This document shows positions 25,615 through 35,936 of a DNA stretch of 64,000 bases, piece after piece. Position 1 is the stretch's first letter; each line of letters starts with the position of its first letter. Made by a program: the position numbers and the translations under genes. The notes below the pieces were generated by a model. The model did not search any database. It saw only the letters and a list, made by a program, of their open reading frames with translations, and was not told the origin of the DNA. This DNA is from Roseburia_C sp900315735. GTDB taxonomy: Bacteria; Bacillota; Clostridia; Lachnospirales; Lachnospiraceae. The stretch lies in NCBI GenBank assembly GCA_052118425.1, contig JBQKHF010000017.1. The stretch is one strand, 5' to 3'.

Positions 25615-26991
25615 CTAAATGACATGTATCCGGCTCCACCTGCCGCTTAGATACCGGACGCTGAATGCGATGGCACGAAGCGTCCAATCGGCAAACATGC
25701 CAATCCACACCGCCATTAGTCCGAAACCGCAGCTGCGGATCAGATATACACACAGTGCCACACGGCAGAACCACATGGTAAGGCTGGATAAAATCATGGA
25801 GAATTTCACATCTCCGGCGGCACGCATGCCATAAGCCGGGATAAATGCCAGCACCCATACAATCGGTTTTACAATCGTAATTGCTATTATCATTTCCATG
25901 CAGAGGGAGGCACTTTCTGCTTCCATTCCAGCTAAAAATGTAACCGGCTTTGTCAATAAAAATACCACTGCACAGGAAATCAGAATAACAATTTCTGCAT
26001 AGCCGCAGAGTTTCACCATATAATAACGCGCCTCTTCCACTTTTCCGGCTCCAATACATTGTCCTACTACTGTCATCAGGCCGATTCCGATTCCAATGGC
26101 TCCGATTCCATTTAAATTTTCCAGTATAATGGTCATTGCCTGTGCGGCAATAGCTGCCGTTCCAAGGGTTGATACGCTGGACTGGATTGCCAGTTTACCA
26201 AACTGGAACATTCCATTTTCAATTCCGGACGGAAGTCCGATGGAAAGAATTTTTCCAATCAGTGGGAAATTTGGCCGGATTTTAAGATAATGATTTACCA
26301 CAATCACCTGATCCGGTTTCCGCAGATTCCAGAAAATTACTACTGCACAGAAAATTCTTGAAAATAAGGTAGAAAGAGCTGCTCCCTCCACGCCCATTTT
26401 TAATCCAAAGATAAGCACTGCATTTCCTGCAATATTGAGTCCATTGGAAAGCACGGAAATCATCATTGGAAAACGGCTGTTTCCTGCTGCCCGGTAAAAA
26501 GCTCCACCGGCATCAAAAAGTGCAATAAACGGAAAGGAAATGGCTGTCAGCAGGAAATAAATCACGGAATTATCCATAACCGCCTTCTCCACCTGTCCGA
26601 AAATCAGATGCAGCAACGAGCCACGAAATACAACGCAAATCACAGACAATACCGTAGAAATCGTCAGTACGCTTAAAGTCACCTGTCTCGCAGCCTCATT
26701 GCTGGACTCCCGGTCTCCCCTTCCAAGATACTGAGAACAGATAATTGCCGCTCCTGCTCCCAATGCCGTAAATACCTGTATGACCAGCACATTGATGGAA
26801 TCCACCAGTGATACCGCAGAGATTGCCGCACTTCCCACATTGCTTACCATCATGGTATCCGCCATTCCCATAAAGGAATTCAAAAGCTGCTCTACCATTA
26901 TCGGCAGAAGCAGCGTAAGGAGTTGCTTATTGGAAAACATCATATGCTTCCGGTCTAATTTTGTTGCATCATATAATCTTATCTTTTGCAT
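25615..26991 (-). CDS. MATE-family efflux transporter
   Basis: 458 residues, about twelve membrane helices arranged as two homologous halves (QLLTLLLPIMVEQLLNSFMGMADTMMVSN and the matching second-half start FPLIGKILSIGLPSGIENG). MATE proteins export cationic drugs in exchange for Na+ or H+. Its ATG is one base after the stop of a 139-residue gene, so the two are cotranscribed. The convergent MerR regulator is of the drug-sensing class, but no MerR site was seen upstream of this pair. Confidence 0.9.
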   Translation of the reverse strand: MQKIRLYDATKLDRKHMMFSNKQLLTLLLPIMVEQLLNSFMGMADTMMVSNVGSAAISAVSLVDSINVLVIQVFTALGAGAAIICSQYLGRGDRESSNEAARQVTLSVLTISTVLSVICVVFRGSLLHLIFGQVEKAVMDNSVIYFLLTAISFPFIALFDAGGAFYRAAGNSRFPMMISVLSNGLNIAGNAVLIFGLKMGVEGAALSTLFSRIFCAVVIFWNLRKPDQVIVVNHYLKIRPNFPLIGKILSIGLPSGIENGMFQFGKLAIQSSVSTLGTAAIAAQAMTIILENLNGIGAIGIGIGLMTVVGQCIGAGKVEEARYYMVKLCGYAEIVILISCAVVFLLTKPVTFLAGMEAESASLCMEMIIAITIVKPIVWVLAFIPAYGMRAAGDVKFSMILSSLTMWFCRVALCVYLIRSCGFGLMAVWIGMFADWTLRAIAFSVRYLSGRWSRIHVI

Positions 26992-26992
26992 T

Positions 26993-27412
26993 TTATTTCA
27001 CTTCTTGCTCTTTTACTACCGGAGTAAAATCTTCTGTATCTCCACAGAAGAACCCGCCTGCTCCGGCGATAATTTTTTGCATGATTTTTTGCATAAATGC
27101 ATAATTTTCTGTGTCAATTGTGACAGCAAAAAGAGCATGAATATCATGCTCTTTTAAATAAGCATTGGCATATTCATCCTTTAAATTGACTGCAATCTCT
27201 TCGATATCCATGGAATGATGCTCCGGAACCTCCACCTCTAATACTCCCGCCTCTTTCCAGATTTCTGTTTCGATGCCATCCATTCCCTCTAATGCATTTT
27301 CAATCTCTGCTACTGTGATGGAATCTGGATTCATATAAAGCCACTCTTTGGTAACGGTGGCTGTGCCTGCTTTCTTTTCTCTTATTTTCTTTAACTTTGA
27401 TTTATTCTTCAT
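26993..27412 (-). CDS. Uncharacterised 139-residue protein cotranscribed with the MATE exporter
   Basis: A basic N-terminus (MKNKSKLKKIREKKAGTA) is followed by an acidic, alpha/beta-like body (SITVAEIENALEGMDGIETEIWKE, IEEIAVNLKDEY, HDIHALFAVTID). No signal peptide or membrane segment. I do not recognise the family. The translational coupling to the MATE gene suggests a linked role, but nothing more can be said. Confidence 0.7.
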   Translation of the reverse strand: MKNKSKLKKIREKKAGTATVTKEWLYMNPDSITVAEIENALEGMDGIETEIWKEAGVLEVEVPEHHSMDIEEIAVNLKDEYANAYLKEHDIHALFAVTIDTENYAFMQKIMQKIIAGAGGFFCGDTEDFTPVVKEQEVK

Positions 27413-27474
27413 ATCCGCTCCTGTTTGTGTTTATAGATATGTTCATATTAGCACAAACATGGACTTCTGTCTCC

Positions 27475-29880
27475 CTACTTTTTTACTTCTCCATCCATAA
27501 AATATAAACGGGATGCAAAATCCGGGTAGTGCCTTACCTTATCATTGTATCCGGTTCCGCCAAATGCCGGACTGACATGAACGCCGCCATACATTAAGGT
27601 ATCTCCATATGCATGGAAGTCTTCCGTCTCGCCATCCATTTTTACCAATTTCGAAAGCACCTGATGGGTCAGGGAATCCTGTCTGATGTGAACCGGTGAA
27701 ACGGTATTTACCAGGTCTCCGAATTCTTTGATATTATATTTTAATTTCCGGTTGTAGAAATGGTAACGGACATCCGGCAGCAATCCCTTCGGATAATAGG
27801 TCTGCTGCTGCGTATTTGGTACCACTAATTTCTGCATCAGCATACCCACTGCCTTCGTGCCATCTTCCGATACGCAGGTCCATTCCATCTGATTACCGGC
27901 TTCATCCGCTAAAACGCTGCCGCCCATTCCACTCTGTGTTCCGTCGTAAAAGCTTCTGCCCCGGTAAAAGGTTCCCTGCTGCAACACCTTCCGCCATTTC
28001 TTATATAATGCAATCTGCTCCTTCATGGCTTCCTTTTCTTCTTTTTTCATATCGCAGAGGTTGCATTCATAGCCGAAGCTTCCAAAGCATGCCACCTGAA
28101 ATCTTGTCTCTAATGGCGTATTCCGCAGCGTCTGGTGATTCGGGCAGGCAGACACATGAGCACTGACTGCTGACAGCGGATAGCCGTAACTATAATTTTC
28201 TTCTATCTCCGCCCGGCACAATGCATCCGTATCATCACTGCCCCAGATCTGCGGAAAATAGCATAAGATTCCAAGGTCAAAGCGGTTGCCGCCTGCTGCA
28301 CAGCCTTCAAATAAAATCTCCGGAAACCGTTCCGTCAGCTCCTTCATGCAGCGGTATAATCCCAGCACATAGCGGTGTGCCACTTCTCCCTGCCGTTCCG
28401 GTGGAAGTGCTGTGGAATAATAATCACTGAAGGTCCGGTTCATGTCCCATTTCACATAGGAAATGTCTGCTGAAGAAAAGACTTTACTCATGCTCTCAAT
28501 AATATAATCCTGTACTTCTCTTCTTCCCAAATCTAAAATCCGCTGGTTTCTTCCTTCCGAATGAGGCTGTCCCGGAATCTCAATGGTCCAGTCCGGATGT
28601 GCCACATAAAGTTTGCTTTTCACATTGACCATTTCCGGCTCCACCCAGATACCGAATTGCAGTCCCAGTCCGCGAATCTTATCGGATAAACCCTTAAGCC
28701 CACCCGGCAGCTTCTTCGCATTTGCTTCCCAGTCTCCTAAGGAACTGCTGTCATCCATCCGTTCGCCAAACCAGCCGTCATCCATTACAAATAATTCTAT
28801 GCCAACTTCTTTTGCTTCCTTTGCCAGCTTCAGTAACTTCTTCTCACTGATGTCAAAATAGGAAGCCTCCCAACTGTTAAGCAGTATCGGCCGCTCCTTC
28901 TTCTGCCAGGTTCCACGGACAATATGCTCCCGGATAAAATGATGCAGCCTCTGGCTCATCTGGTTAAATCCGTTTTCTGCATATGCCATCACTGCCTCCG
29001 GTGCCTGAAAGCATTCTTCCGGTGCCACTTCATAGGAAAATGCCTGTGGGTTGATTCCTGTCACCAGACGCATTTTGCCAAAGCTGTTTACTTCTGTTGC
29101 TTCATAGTGATTACCGGAATAGATAAGGTGAAAACCAAAGCATTCCCCGGCATCCTCTGTGGTCTTCGGCCGGCTTAGCATCACAAAGGAATTGGCCCGG
29201 CTGGAGGTGGTTCCGGTATAGGAAGCATTTACTAATTTTCCTGCTATTACCGGCATATCACTCCGCTTCATTTCTCTTGCCCAGGCTCCATGAAATGTAG
29301 TAAATGCATAATCATGCCCATCAAAGTCAAGCTGCAGGCTCATCAGCCGCTTCAATTGCACAGCTTTCTTTCCGTTATTATAGAATTTCGCACTGCGGCT
29401 GATGATGTCACAGGATGGATAGACATAATAATACAATTCCAGTGCCAGCTCATTTCCTTCGTCCGCAAGCCGGATACAAAGCTGCTCCACTTCCTCTTCG
29501 CTGCCATAGGAACCCGGCAGTTCCGCAAAGGCTTCCTTACCTTTGGTTATCTCTGCTTCCTTGTATACAAAATCTATCGTATTGCTTCCATTGGCATTCA
29601 CCACTTCCACAAAAGGCTCTCTTATATCTCCTTTTCCATAGGAGGACATTTCAAGGCGCATATCCTCTAAGGAATATGCTTTCTGCTCTTCGTTATACAG
29701 ATTCACATTACCCGGTGCAAAGACATGCTTTTCCACCAGCGGCTGCATATCTGCTTCGTCCTCGATATGAAGCTTTCTGCCATAATAAAGATGTTCCAGC
29801 TGTCCGGTAGGAAGTACCCGGAAGCAATAGGTGGTATGGTCGGTATCCAGAATAAAATAATCCTTTTCCTTACGAATCAT
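27475..29880 (-). CDS. GH36 alpha-galactosidase
   Basis: 801 residues, no signal peptide, so intracellular. Nucleophile D479 in YVKWDMN and acid/base D549 in GSDDTDA match the GH36 AgaA type (D478/D548 there). Also present are FVMDDGWFG at about 364-372 and the CAAGGNRFD loop. It hydrolyses alpha-1,6-galactosides such as melibiose and raffinose. It is the last gene of an operon with a GPH symporter, a GT-B protein, a GH2 enzyme and a TetR regulator; AAAGGAA precedes the ATG. Confidence 0.95.
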   Translation of the reverse strand: MIRKEKDYFILDTDHTTYCFRVLPTGQLEHLYYGRKLHIEDEADMQPLVEKHVFAPGNVNLYNEEQKAYSLEDMRLEMSSYGKGDIREPFVEVVNANGSNTIDFVYKEAEITKGKEAFAELPGSYGSEEEVEQLCIRLADEGNELALELYYYVYPSCDIISRSAKFYNNGKKAVQLKRLMSLQLDFDGHDYAFTTFHGAWAREMKRSDMPVIAGKLVNASYTGTTSSRANSFVMLSRPKTTEDAGECFGFHLIYSGNHYEATEVNSFGKMRLVTGINPQAFSYEVAPEECFQAPEAVMAYAENGFNQMSQRLHHFIREHIVRGTWQKKERPILLNSWEASYFDISEKKLLKLAKEAKEVGIELFVMDDGWFGERMDDSSSLGDWEANAKKLPGGLKGLSDKIRGLGLQFGIWVEPEMVNVKSKLYVAHPDWTIEIPGQPHSEGRNQRILDLGRREVQDYIIESMSKVFSSADISYVKWDMNRTFSDYYSTALPPERQGEVAHRYVLGLYRCMKELTERFPEILFEGCAAGGNRFDLGILCYFPQIWGSDDTDALCRAEIEENYSYGYPLSAVSAHVSACPNHQTLRNTPLETRFQVACFGSFGYECNLCDMKKEEKEAMKEQIALYKKWRKVLQQGTFYRGRSFYDGTQSGMGGSVLADEAGNQMEWTCVSEDGTKAVGMLMQKLVVPNTQQQTYYPKGLLPDVRYHFYNRKLKYNIKEFGDLVNTVSPVHIRQDSLTHQVLSKLVKMDGETEDFHAYGDTLMYGGVHVSPAFGGTGYNDKVRHYPDFASRLYFMDGEVKK

Positions 29881-29965
29881 AAGTAAATTCCTTTCTCTTT
29901 CATCCTGCTTTTTCTGCCTGCTGTTTTTACATACTTTTTTGCTTATTGTTTTGCCTAATGTCTGT

Positions 29966-31342
29966 TTATGCTTCTTTCGCTTTAATCTGCTCTGTGATTT
30001 CCTGCACTTTTTCTTCTGTCAGGATAAATTTCTTACGGAATACCAGCACTGCAATCAGTAAGCCGATAATCGGAATTCCTGCCATCGTCATGCGTAGTCC
30101 TAAAAGGGAGCTGCCGGACGCAGCAGCTGCGGCTGCTGTTTCTGCAGTATCATTACTTAAGTGGCAGAGATTTAAGCAGATGGAAGCTGCCAGTGCAGCT
30201 ACTCCGGATGCCAGTTTTACCACAAAGGTCTGCATGGAAAAGATAACGCTCTCATCTCTCCGGTTATTTTTCAGTTCGCCATAGTCCACGGTATTTGCAA
30301 GAAATACGGTGGTAAGTACCGTCAGCATTCCAAAGGCTGTAAAGATAAAGAATGCCGGAATAAATAATAACAATAAGTTTGACATATTTGTCAGTGTCAG
30401 TATAAATAATACACCATAACCTGCGATTGCCATAACGAAGCTTACATAAAATACCTTCAAGGCACTTAAGAATTTACGCAGCAGTGGGAAGAATATCATC
30501 ATGGAAATAATCTGGATTCCACCACCAAAGGTATTGAATAAAGTATAGCTGTTATACCACGCGTCCCCGCCAAAATCATATTTGAAGAAATAAATCAAAA
30601 GGTTTGAAGTAATATAAAGAGAGCAGTTAATCAGCACTATCGTAATAACAACGGTCATTGCCTGGTCATTCTGTAACAATGCTTTAAACATCTGTCCCAC
30701 CGATGGAGAGTCCACATTTACGGTAGATTTCTCCTTGATGCTCATGCAGGTAATGGTGATAAAGATAACAAATAATATTGCAAGAATCAGTGCAAACCAT
30801 TTAAAACCAGCACGCTCATTGCCCTGTCCTAATACGACCACACATTTTACAGTAATAATCGTAACTAATGCGGAACCTACTCCTGCACAGGAACGGGCAA
30901 GGGTAGAAAGCCCCTCTCTTTCTTTTCCACCTTCGGTAAATGCCGGAATCATGGACCAAAATGGAATGTCCATCATGGTATAGGTAACGCCCCACAATAT
31001 ATAAGTTACTGCTGCATAGGCAACCAGTCCGCCGCCATCTAATGCAGGTGGTGCAGCAAACATCAGATATAAGATTACTGCATTGGTTATGGTTCCAATC
31101 AAAAGCCACGGACGGAACTTACCCCAGCGGGTTCTTGTCTTGGCTACGATAATTCCCATAATCGGATCATTAAATGCATCAAATACTCTTGCTGCCATCA
31201 GGATAATTCCCATCGCAATGGCACTGACATTCAAAATATCCTGATAGTAATATAAAATGTAACTTGCAGAAAGCATGTATACCATGTCTTTGCCAACTGC
31301 ACCAAGGCCATATGCCACTTTTTCTTTTGTTGTTAATCTCAT
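29966..31342 (-). CDS. GPH-family sugar:cation symporter (MelB-like)
   Basis: 458 residues, twelve membrane segments. Diagnostic N-terminus KEKVAYGLGAVGKDMVYM and the DAFNDPIMG/RTRWGKFRPW loop of glycoside-pentoside-hexuronide symporters. Its start overlaps the stop of the GT-B gene as ATGA. Neighbouring alpha- and beta-galactosidase genes indicate galactosides as substrates. Confidence 0.92.
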   Translation of the reverse strand: MRLTTKEKVAYGLGAVGKDMVYMLSASYILYYYQDILNVSAIAMGIILMAARVFDAFNDPIMGIIVAKTRTRWGKFRPWLLIGTITNAVILYLMFAAPPALDGGGLVAYAAVTYILWGVTYTMMDIPFWSMIPAFTEGGKEREGLSTLARSCAGVGSALVTIITVKCVVVLGQGNERAGFKWFALILAILFVIFITITCMSIKEKSTVNVDSPSVGQMFKALLQNDQAMTVVITIVLINCSLYITSNLLIYFFKYDFGGDAWYNSYTLFNTFGGGIQIISMMIFFPLLRKFLSALKVFYVSFVMAIAGYGVLFILTLTNMSNLLLLFIPAFFIFTAFGMLTVLTTVFLANTVDYGELKNNRRDESVIFSMQTFVVKLASGVAALAASICLNLCHLSNDTAETAAAAAASGSSLLGLRMTMAGIPIIGLLIAVLVFRKKFILTEEKVQEITEQIKAKEA

Positions 31343-32823
31343 TGTCCTTCTCCTCCTTTTCGTAAGCCCATTGCCAGTTCCACTACCCTGTATGCGCCAT
31401 CGTAAATCCCCTGTTTCTTATTTTCCATAATTGCTTCACACATATCGGTAAGCAGATGGTCTGAGCTTTGGAATAATTCCAGCATCTGCAAGGTATGTGG
31501 AATATCACGGCATTCCAGGGTACCGTCCCCAATCTCTGCGGAATGGATGGCACCCCACTGTTCATGTCCACCCACTCTTTTGATAAAGAGCTTTGGCACC
31601 GGATAAAATGCCAGCTCGCTAGGCTTTGTCACCAGCATATCGCAGCTTCGCATCAAAAGATTCGTGCAGTACACTGCTTCGAAAATATTCTTATGGTAGA
31701 AGCCATGGACTCCGGTTACTTCCCCATCCAGTGCAGCTTCGGCAAACTGCTTTGTATTCTCCCAGTCATCAAAATGCTCCGTTGCTGCATTTTTAAGTCC
31801 CGGAATTTCCTGTAATAATTCTTCCCAGACATTCCGGTAATCTCCTACATTGACATAAAGTGCTGCCCTGCCTTCCCGGATTGCCGGCAGCAGATATCTG
31901 ATAATAGCTGCAAAAATTTCTCTCTGGGCTCCTGCTCCGCCGATGGTTAATAAGAAACGCATCGGTTTCTTCTCCTGCTTTCTTTGGATTCTCGCTTCGC
32001 AGTCTGCTTCAATATTGCTTACCAGCTCATGGTCAATATAATGTCCCGTGTATATAAGATCTTTTTCCGGCATAGGATTTAAGACATCTTTTCCCTGCAT
32101 GCCATTTAAAATCCGATAGCCCTGATACGCATAATGAGTCTGAACTGTATGAAGGCTTCCTTCGGATAAATGCAATGCCATCGGCCAGTTATCCGGAATC
32201 GCATTGACTACATATTTCATGCCGGCATGTATAGCTGCCTGTGCCGGCCACACATGGGTTGCTACCACCGGAATTTCCTTTGGTACATTCCGGTAAACCG
32301 GAGCCATAAGCTCTGCATTTTTCTGGTCAGAAGCATTATAGGAAAGCTTCCGGAACCCTTCATAATTCATTGGCTCCCACACCAGTTTATTAAAGAGCTT
32401 ACTCTTACCAGAAAGTCTAGAACCCAGAGAATACAAATCATTCTGTGCGCCAATGACCTTCGTGCAGGTAGTCCTAGGATAGGAATTTAAGTCCATCCAG
32501 TATGGTGTGTAGCCCATGGATTTTGCTGCGGATGCAATTGCCATGGAAATCCGGTAATGTCCAAATCCCATACGGATATTTCCTACAATGATTCCCTTCT
32601 CTTTGTCAAATTCCAGTTTCGAAGCCTCTTTCTGCTCCGGCAGCAGCACATCCACAACACCAAGGGAATCTCCGATATGTGCATTTTCTTTTAGCACCAC
32701 CGGATAATCCACCTTGCTGTCATCCCCGAATTTCTTTTGAAACTTCTTCTTACTCTTTACCGCTTTCCGGTACACCTTCTGCGGCATTTTGTTTCCGAAG
32801 ATTTCCCTTGATTTCTCCTTCAT
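31339..32823 (-). CDS. GT-B-fold, glycosyltransferase-like protein of the galactoside operon
   Basis: 494 residues with a good SD (AAGGAGGG). The N-terminal motif GNIRMGFGHYRISMAIASAA resembles the G-x-GH nucleotide-sugar loop of MGDG-synthase/GT28 proteins, and LTIGGAGAQREIFAAIIRYL resembles the second Rossmann-half entry. TKPSELAFYPVPKLFI fits the donor-binding site. No signal peptide. Placement between a GH2 beta-galactosidase and a galactoside symporter is unusual for a glycosyltransferase; a role in transferring or phosphorolysing galactosyl units is possible. The family name is not recognised with certainty. Confidence 0.6.
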   Translation of the reverse strand: MKEKSREIFGNKMPQKVYRKAVKSKKKFQKKFGDDSKVDYPVVLKENAHIGDSLGVVDVLLPEQKEASKLEFDKEKGIIVGNIRMGFGHYRISMAIASAAKSMGYTPYWMDLNSYPRTTCTKVIGAQNDLYSLGSRLSGKSKLFNKLVWEPMNYEGFRKLSYNASDQKNAELMAPVYRNVPKEIPVVATHVWPAQAAIHAGMKYVVNAIPDNWPMALHLSEGSLHTVQTHYAYQGYRILNGMQGKDVLNPMPEKDLIYTGHYIDHELVSNIEADCEARIQRKQEKKPMRFLLTIGGAGAQREIFAAIIRYLLPAIREGRAALYVNVGDYRNVWEELLQEIPGLKNAATEHFDDWENTKQFAEAALDGEVTGVHGFYHKNIFEAVYCTNLLMRSCDMLVTKPSELAFYPVPKLFIKRVGGHEQWGAIHSAEIGDGTLECRDIPHTLQMLELFQSSDHLLTDMCEAIMENKKQGIYDGAYRVVELAMGLRKGGEGQ

Positions 32824-32850
32824 AGATACCCTCCTTATCGTTATACTCCC

Positions 32851-35259
32851 TTATTCTATTTCAAATGTAATTTCTCTGGTTCCTGCCTGGTGGCTGCTTA
32901 TCATAAGTTTTCCGCTTCCGGTCTTTCCTATGGTCTTTACATAAGTGCCACCCATACCGCCCTGCAGGCTGATGATGTCCGGTCCGATGAGTTCTAATGC
33001 TCCCTCACATTTTAGCTGTACTGGCTCCTGAAAATATGGCAACAGATTTCCATTTTCATCCACTGCCTGTATTCTTACCGCAGCCACATCATAGGTATGT
33101 GTTTCTTTTAATTTCTGACTGCTGACCGTAATCTGATACTGCACCTTCTGTACTGGCTCCCTTACTAAAGTTTTGACCACCTTACCATCCTTTATGGCTT
33201 CTAACTTATATACCATGGATTGTCCGCCCCAGTCCCCGACATACTTGTTATAAAGTGCAACCGCATCCTCCATCTTCATATGATAAAAAAGCATCAGTTT
33301 TGCTGCCAGATAATATGCTCTTTTCGGCAGATGATTCATGCCATAGCGTGCCGCCAGATTCAAAACTTCTTTTACCATTGCAGCCTGTTTCGGTGCGAAA
33401 TCCTCTCCCTCTTCGATGGCATTTCCAATGTAATCATCAATTGGAACCGGACCATGTTTCAGATTCTTATATGGAGAATCCGTTTTCTTATATTCCTTGG
33501 TAAACCGGTCATTTTTGTACATTTTAACACTGTCTGCATTGGTAAAAATATAAGTCTCGCCCCGGTTGCAGGCTGGATGTTCTCCAATATCCATCGTTGA
33601 ACTTAAAGCTAATACCGGTCTTTCTTCCTGCTGGCAGGCATACACATCTGCCGCCATTTTCGGATTACGGAACATGTCTAAGACTCCGTGATAGCAAATT
33701 CTGTCTCCACTACCGAAATCTTTATGTGTATTATAATCTGCCATACACCATCCGAAGCTTCCGGCAATGTCCTCTTCTCCTGCTACTGCATCCAGTACAC
33801 TGGCGTGGCGGAGTGCATGCCACATACGATGTTCTTCCCAGTCGAAGGATTTGGTGGAATACATATGTCCGTTATATTCCGTGATAAGATACGGTTTTTC
33901 TATATCGGATGTCACATTCTTCTTATGCTCACAGCCTTTGTTCAGACCATTGTGTACAAAATCATTATAGGTATATACATCCTCTAAAAGACTGCTCTTT
34001 TTATGTGCCCGCACGCCACCAGTCTGTCTGGTATTATCTAACTTATGTGCTATTGCATTGGTGCGGCGGTAAAATTCATCGTCATCCTGCGATTCATTAA
34101 TCCGCACTCCCCAGAGAATAATGGATGGATGGTTGCGGTACTGTATCACCATGTCTTTTACATTTTCCACAGCCTGCGCTTTCCATGCTTCATCGCCGAT
34201 ATGCTGCCAGCCCGGAATCTCGGTAAATACCATAAGCCCCAGCTCATCGCACCGGTTTATAAATTCCTGGGACTGCGGATAATGGGATGTCCGCACTGCA
34301 TTCAGCCCTAACTCTTTCTTTAATACTTCCGCATCCATCCTCTGTATGGAAGCCGGCATGGCATAACCCACATAAGGATAACTCTGGTGACGGTTTAGTC
34401 CCCGAATTCGAAGCTTATGTCCATTTAAGTAAAAGCCATCTTTTTTGAATACTGCCTGGCGGAAACCCACCGTTGTTACGACCTCGTCAATTATATTATT
34501 CCCGGTTACAAGCTGGGTCTTTACTTCATATAACGCCGGATTCTCTACCTCCCATAGGGATACGATTCCTGCCGGAAATGCAAGTGTTTTCTTTCCCTCC
34601 TGTGCAGGAATTTCAGAAAAAGTTTCCTCTCCTATCAGCTGGTATTCCTCTTCACCTTTTTTCCGGATGTACTGCCGCAGCAACAGATTTTCTTCGTTTC
34701 CTGCCAGCGTGATTTCCGATAGCAGTGTTCCTTTCTTCGTTTCCAGCTCCACCTGTGGTTTTAAAAATACATCTGCAAGATAGCTTTCCTCATTTATCTC
34801 AAGGTACACATCCCGGTAAATTCCACCGTAGGTCATATAATCAATGACAAATCCAAAGGGCGGAACATTCAGATTCTCATTGCTGTCTACCCGCACCGCA
34901 ATGATATTATCTTCCCCATAATAAAGCAGTGCTGAAATATCAATGGTCAATGCCGTATATCCGCAATGGTGTGCGCCTGCTTTCTTTCCATTTACATAGA
35001 CTTCACTGTCATGGGCAACTCCTTCAAAGGTCAGCCGCACTACTTTTCCTTCCCACTCTTTCTTCGCCAAAAGGTGTCTGCGGTAGCCGCTTACCATCTG
35101 ATACGCATGCTCATCAAAATAGTGAAAAGGCAGTTCCTTTACCGTATGGGGAATCCGCACGCTCTGCATCGCTGCTTCGTCATATTCTGCGTTGCTTTGT
35201 GCTGCTTCCCATTTCTCACTAAAATACCAGTCATTGTCCAAATAGTATTTTTCTCTCAT
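32851..35259 (-). CDS. GH2 beta-galactosidase
   Basis: 802 residues, cytosolic. An N-terminal jelly-roll (GYRRHLLAKKEWEGKVVRLTFEGV, YVNGKKAGAHHCGYTAL) is followed by an Ig-like domain and the TIM barrel: GLNRHQSYPYVGYA, acid/base Glu in LWGVRINESQ and nucleophile in LITEYNGHM. C-terminal beta domains follow. Absence of the N-K-G loop argues against beta-glucuronidase. Second gene of the tetR operon. Confidence 0.9.
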   Translation of the reverse strand: MREKYYLDNDWYFSEKWEAAQSNAEYDEAAMQSVRIPHTVKELPFHYFDEHAYQMVSGYRRHLLAKKEWEGKVVRLTFEGVAHDSEVYVNGKKAGAHHCGYTALTIDISALLYYGEDNIIAVRVDSNENLNVPPFGFVIDYMTYGGIYRDVYLEINEESYLADVFLKPQVELETKKGTLLSEITLAGNEENLLLRQYIRKKGEEEYQLIGEETFSEIPAQEGKKTLAFPAGIVSLWEVENPALYEVKTQLVTGNNIIDEVVTTVGFRQAVFKKDGFYLNGHKLRIRGLNRHQSYPYVGYAMPASIQRMDAEVLKKELGLNAVRTSHYPQSQEFINRCDELGLMVFTEIPGWQHIGDEAWKAQAVENVKDMVIQYRNHPSIILWGVRINESQDDDEFYRRTNAIAHKLDNTRQTGGVRAHKKSSLLEDVYTYNDFVHNGLNKGCEHKKNVTSDIEKPYLITEYNGHMYSTKSFDWEEHRMWHALRHASVLDAVAGEEDIAGSFGWCMADYNTHKDFGSGDRICYHGVLDMFRNPKMAADVYACQQEERPVLALSSTMDIGEHPACNRGETYIFTNADSVKMYKNDRFTKEYKKTDSPYKNLKHGPVPIDDYIGNAIEEGEDFAPKQAAMVKEVLNLAARYGMNHLPKRAYYLAAKLMLFYHMKMEDAVALYNKYVGDWGGQSMVYKLEAIKDGKVVKTLVREPVQKVQYQITVSSQKLKETHTYDVAAVRIQAVDENGNLLPYFQEPVQLKCEGALELIGPDIISLQGGMGGTYVKTIGKTGSGKLMISSHQAGTREITFEIE

Positions 35260-35319
35260 ACCTTTTCCTCGCTCTTTCTACTGGTGTATTTCTATTCATG
35301 CATCTCTATTCGCACATAT

Positions 35320-35883
35320 CTATTGCCTCGTGATAATTCCATCCACCAGAATATTCACTACTTCCTCTAATGCCTCACCATAGGAAAGTTTGCTCTGAAT
35401 CAGGATGTCTCTCTGGAAGAACTGCTCTAAGGAGGCTTCCAGCATCATCTTTAAAACAGGTATGTTGATGCGGCGGATTACGCCTTCCTCCATGCCCTGT
35501 TCCAATAACGCAATGGTGGTCTCCCAGCCGGTCTCTAATCGAAGTTCCACCTGATGATAGATTTCCGGAAATTTATCTTTTAATAAATACATCTGCCGGA
35601 AATCAATTTCCTTATAACTCTCCGGCATTACCCCTAAGATTTTCCGTATTTTTTCTAAAGTGCCAAGGCTTTCGTCTGCCATAACTTCCCGTTCACTTTC
35701 CTTGATGCAGTCAAACAGATAATCCACCATGGCAAGAAATAACGCCTCTTTATCTGCAAATACCTGATAAATCGTTTTCTTGCTGATACCAAGAATGTGG
35801 GCGATATCATCCATGGTAAATTTCAATCCCTTCTGGTTAAATGCCTGCATCGTGCCCTGCAATATTTTCTCTCTCAATTCCAT
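35320..35883 (-). CDS. TetR-family regulator of the galactoside operon
   Basis: 187 residues from the ATG at 35883 (eight bases after AGGGG; a GTG two codons earlier is too close). N-terminal HTH FTMDDIAHILGISKKTIYQVFADKE and a helical ligand-binding/dimerization body. First gene of the operon and preceded by an operator that overlaps the promoter, so autorepression relieved by a ligand is likely. Confidence 0.88.
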   Translation of the reverse strand: MELREKILQGTMQAFNQKGLKFTMDDIAHILGISKKTIYQVFADKEALFLAMVDYLFDCIKESEREVMADESLGTLEKIRKILGVMPESYKEIDFRQMYLLKDKFPEIYHQVELRLETGWETTIALLEQGMEEGVIRRINIPVLKMMLEASLEQFFQRDILIQSKLSYGEALEEVVNILVDGIITRQ

Positions 35884-35936
35884 GTTCACTACCCCTGTTC
35901 TCTGTGGAAACTACTTTTTGTTTTTCGGTTTCCTTA

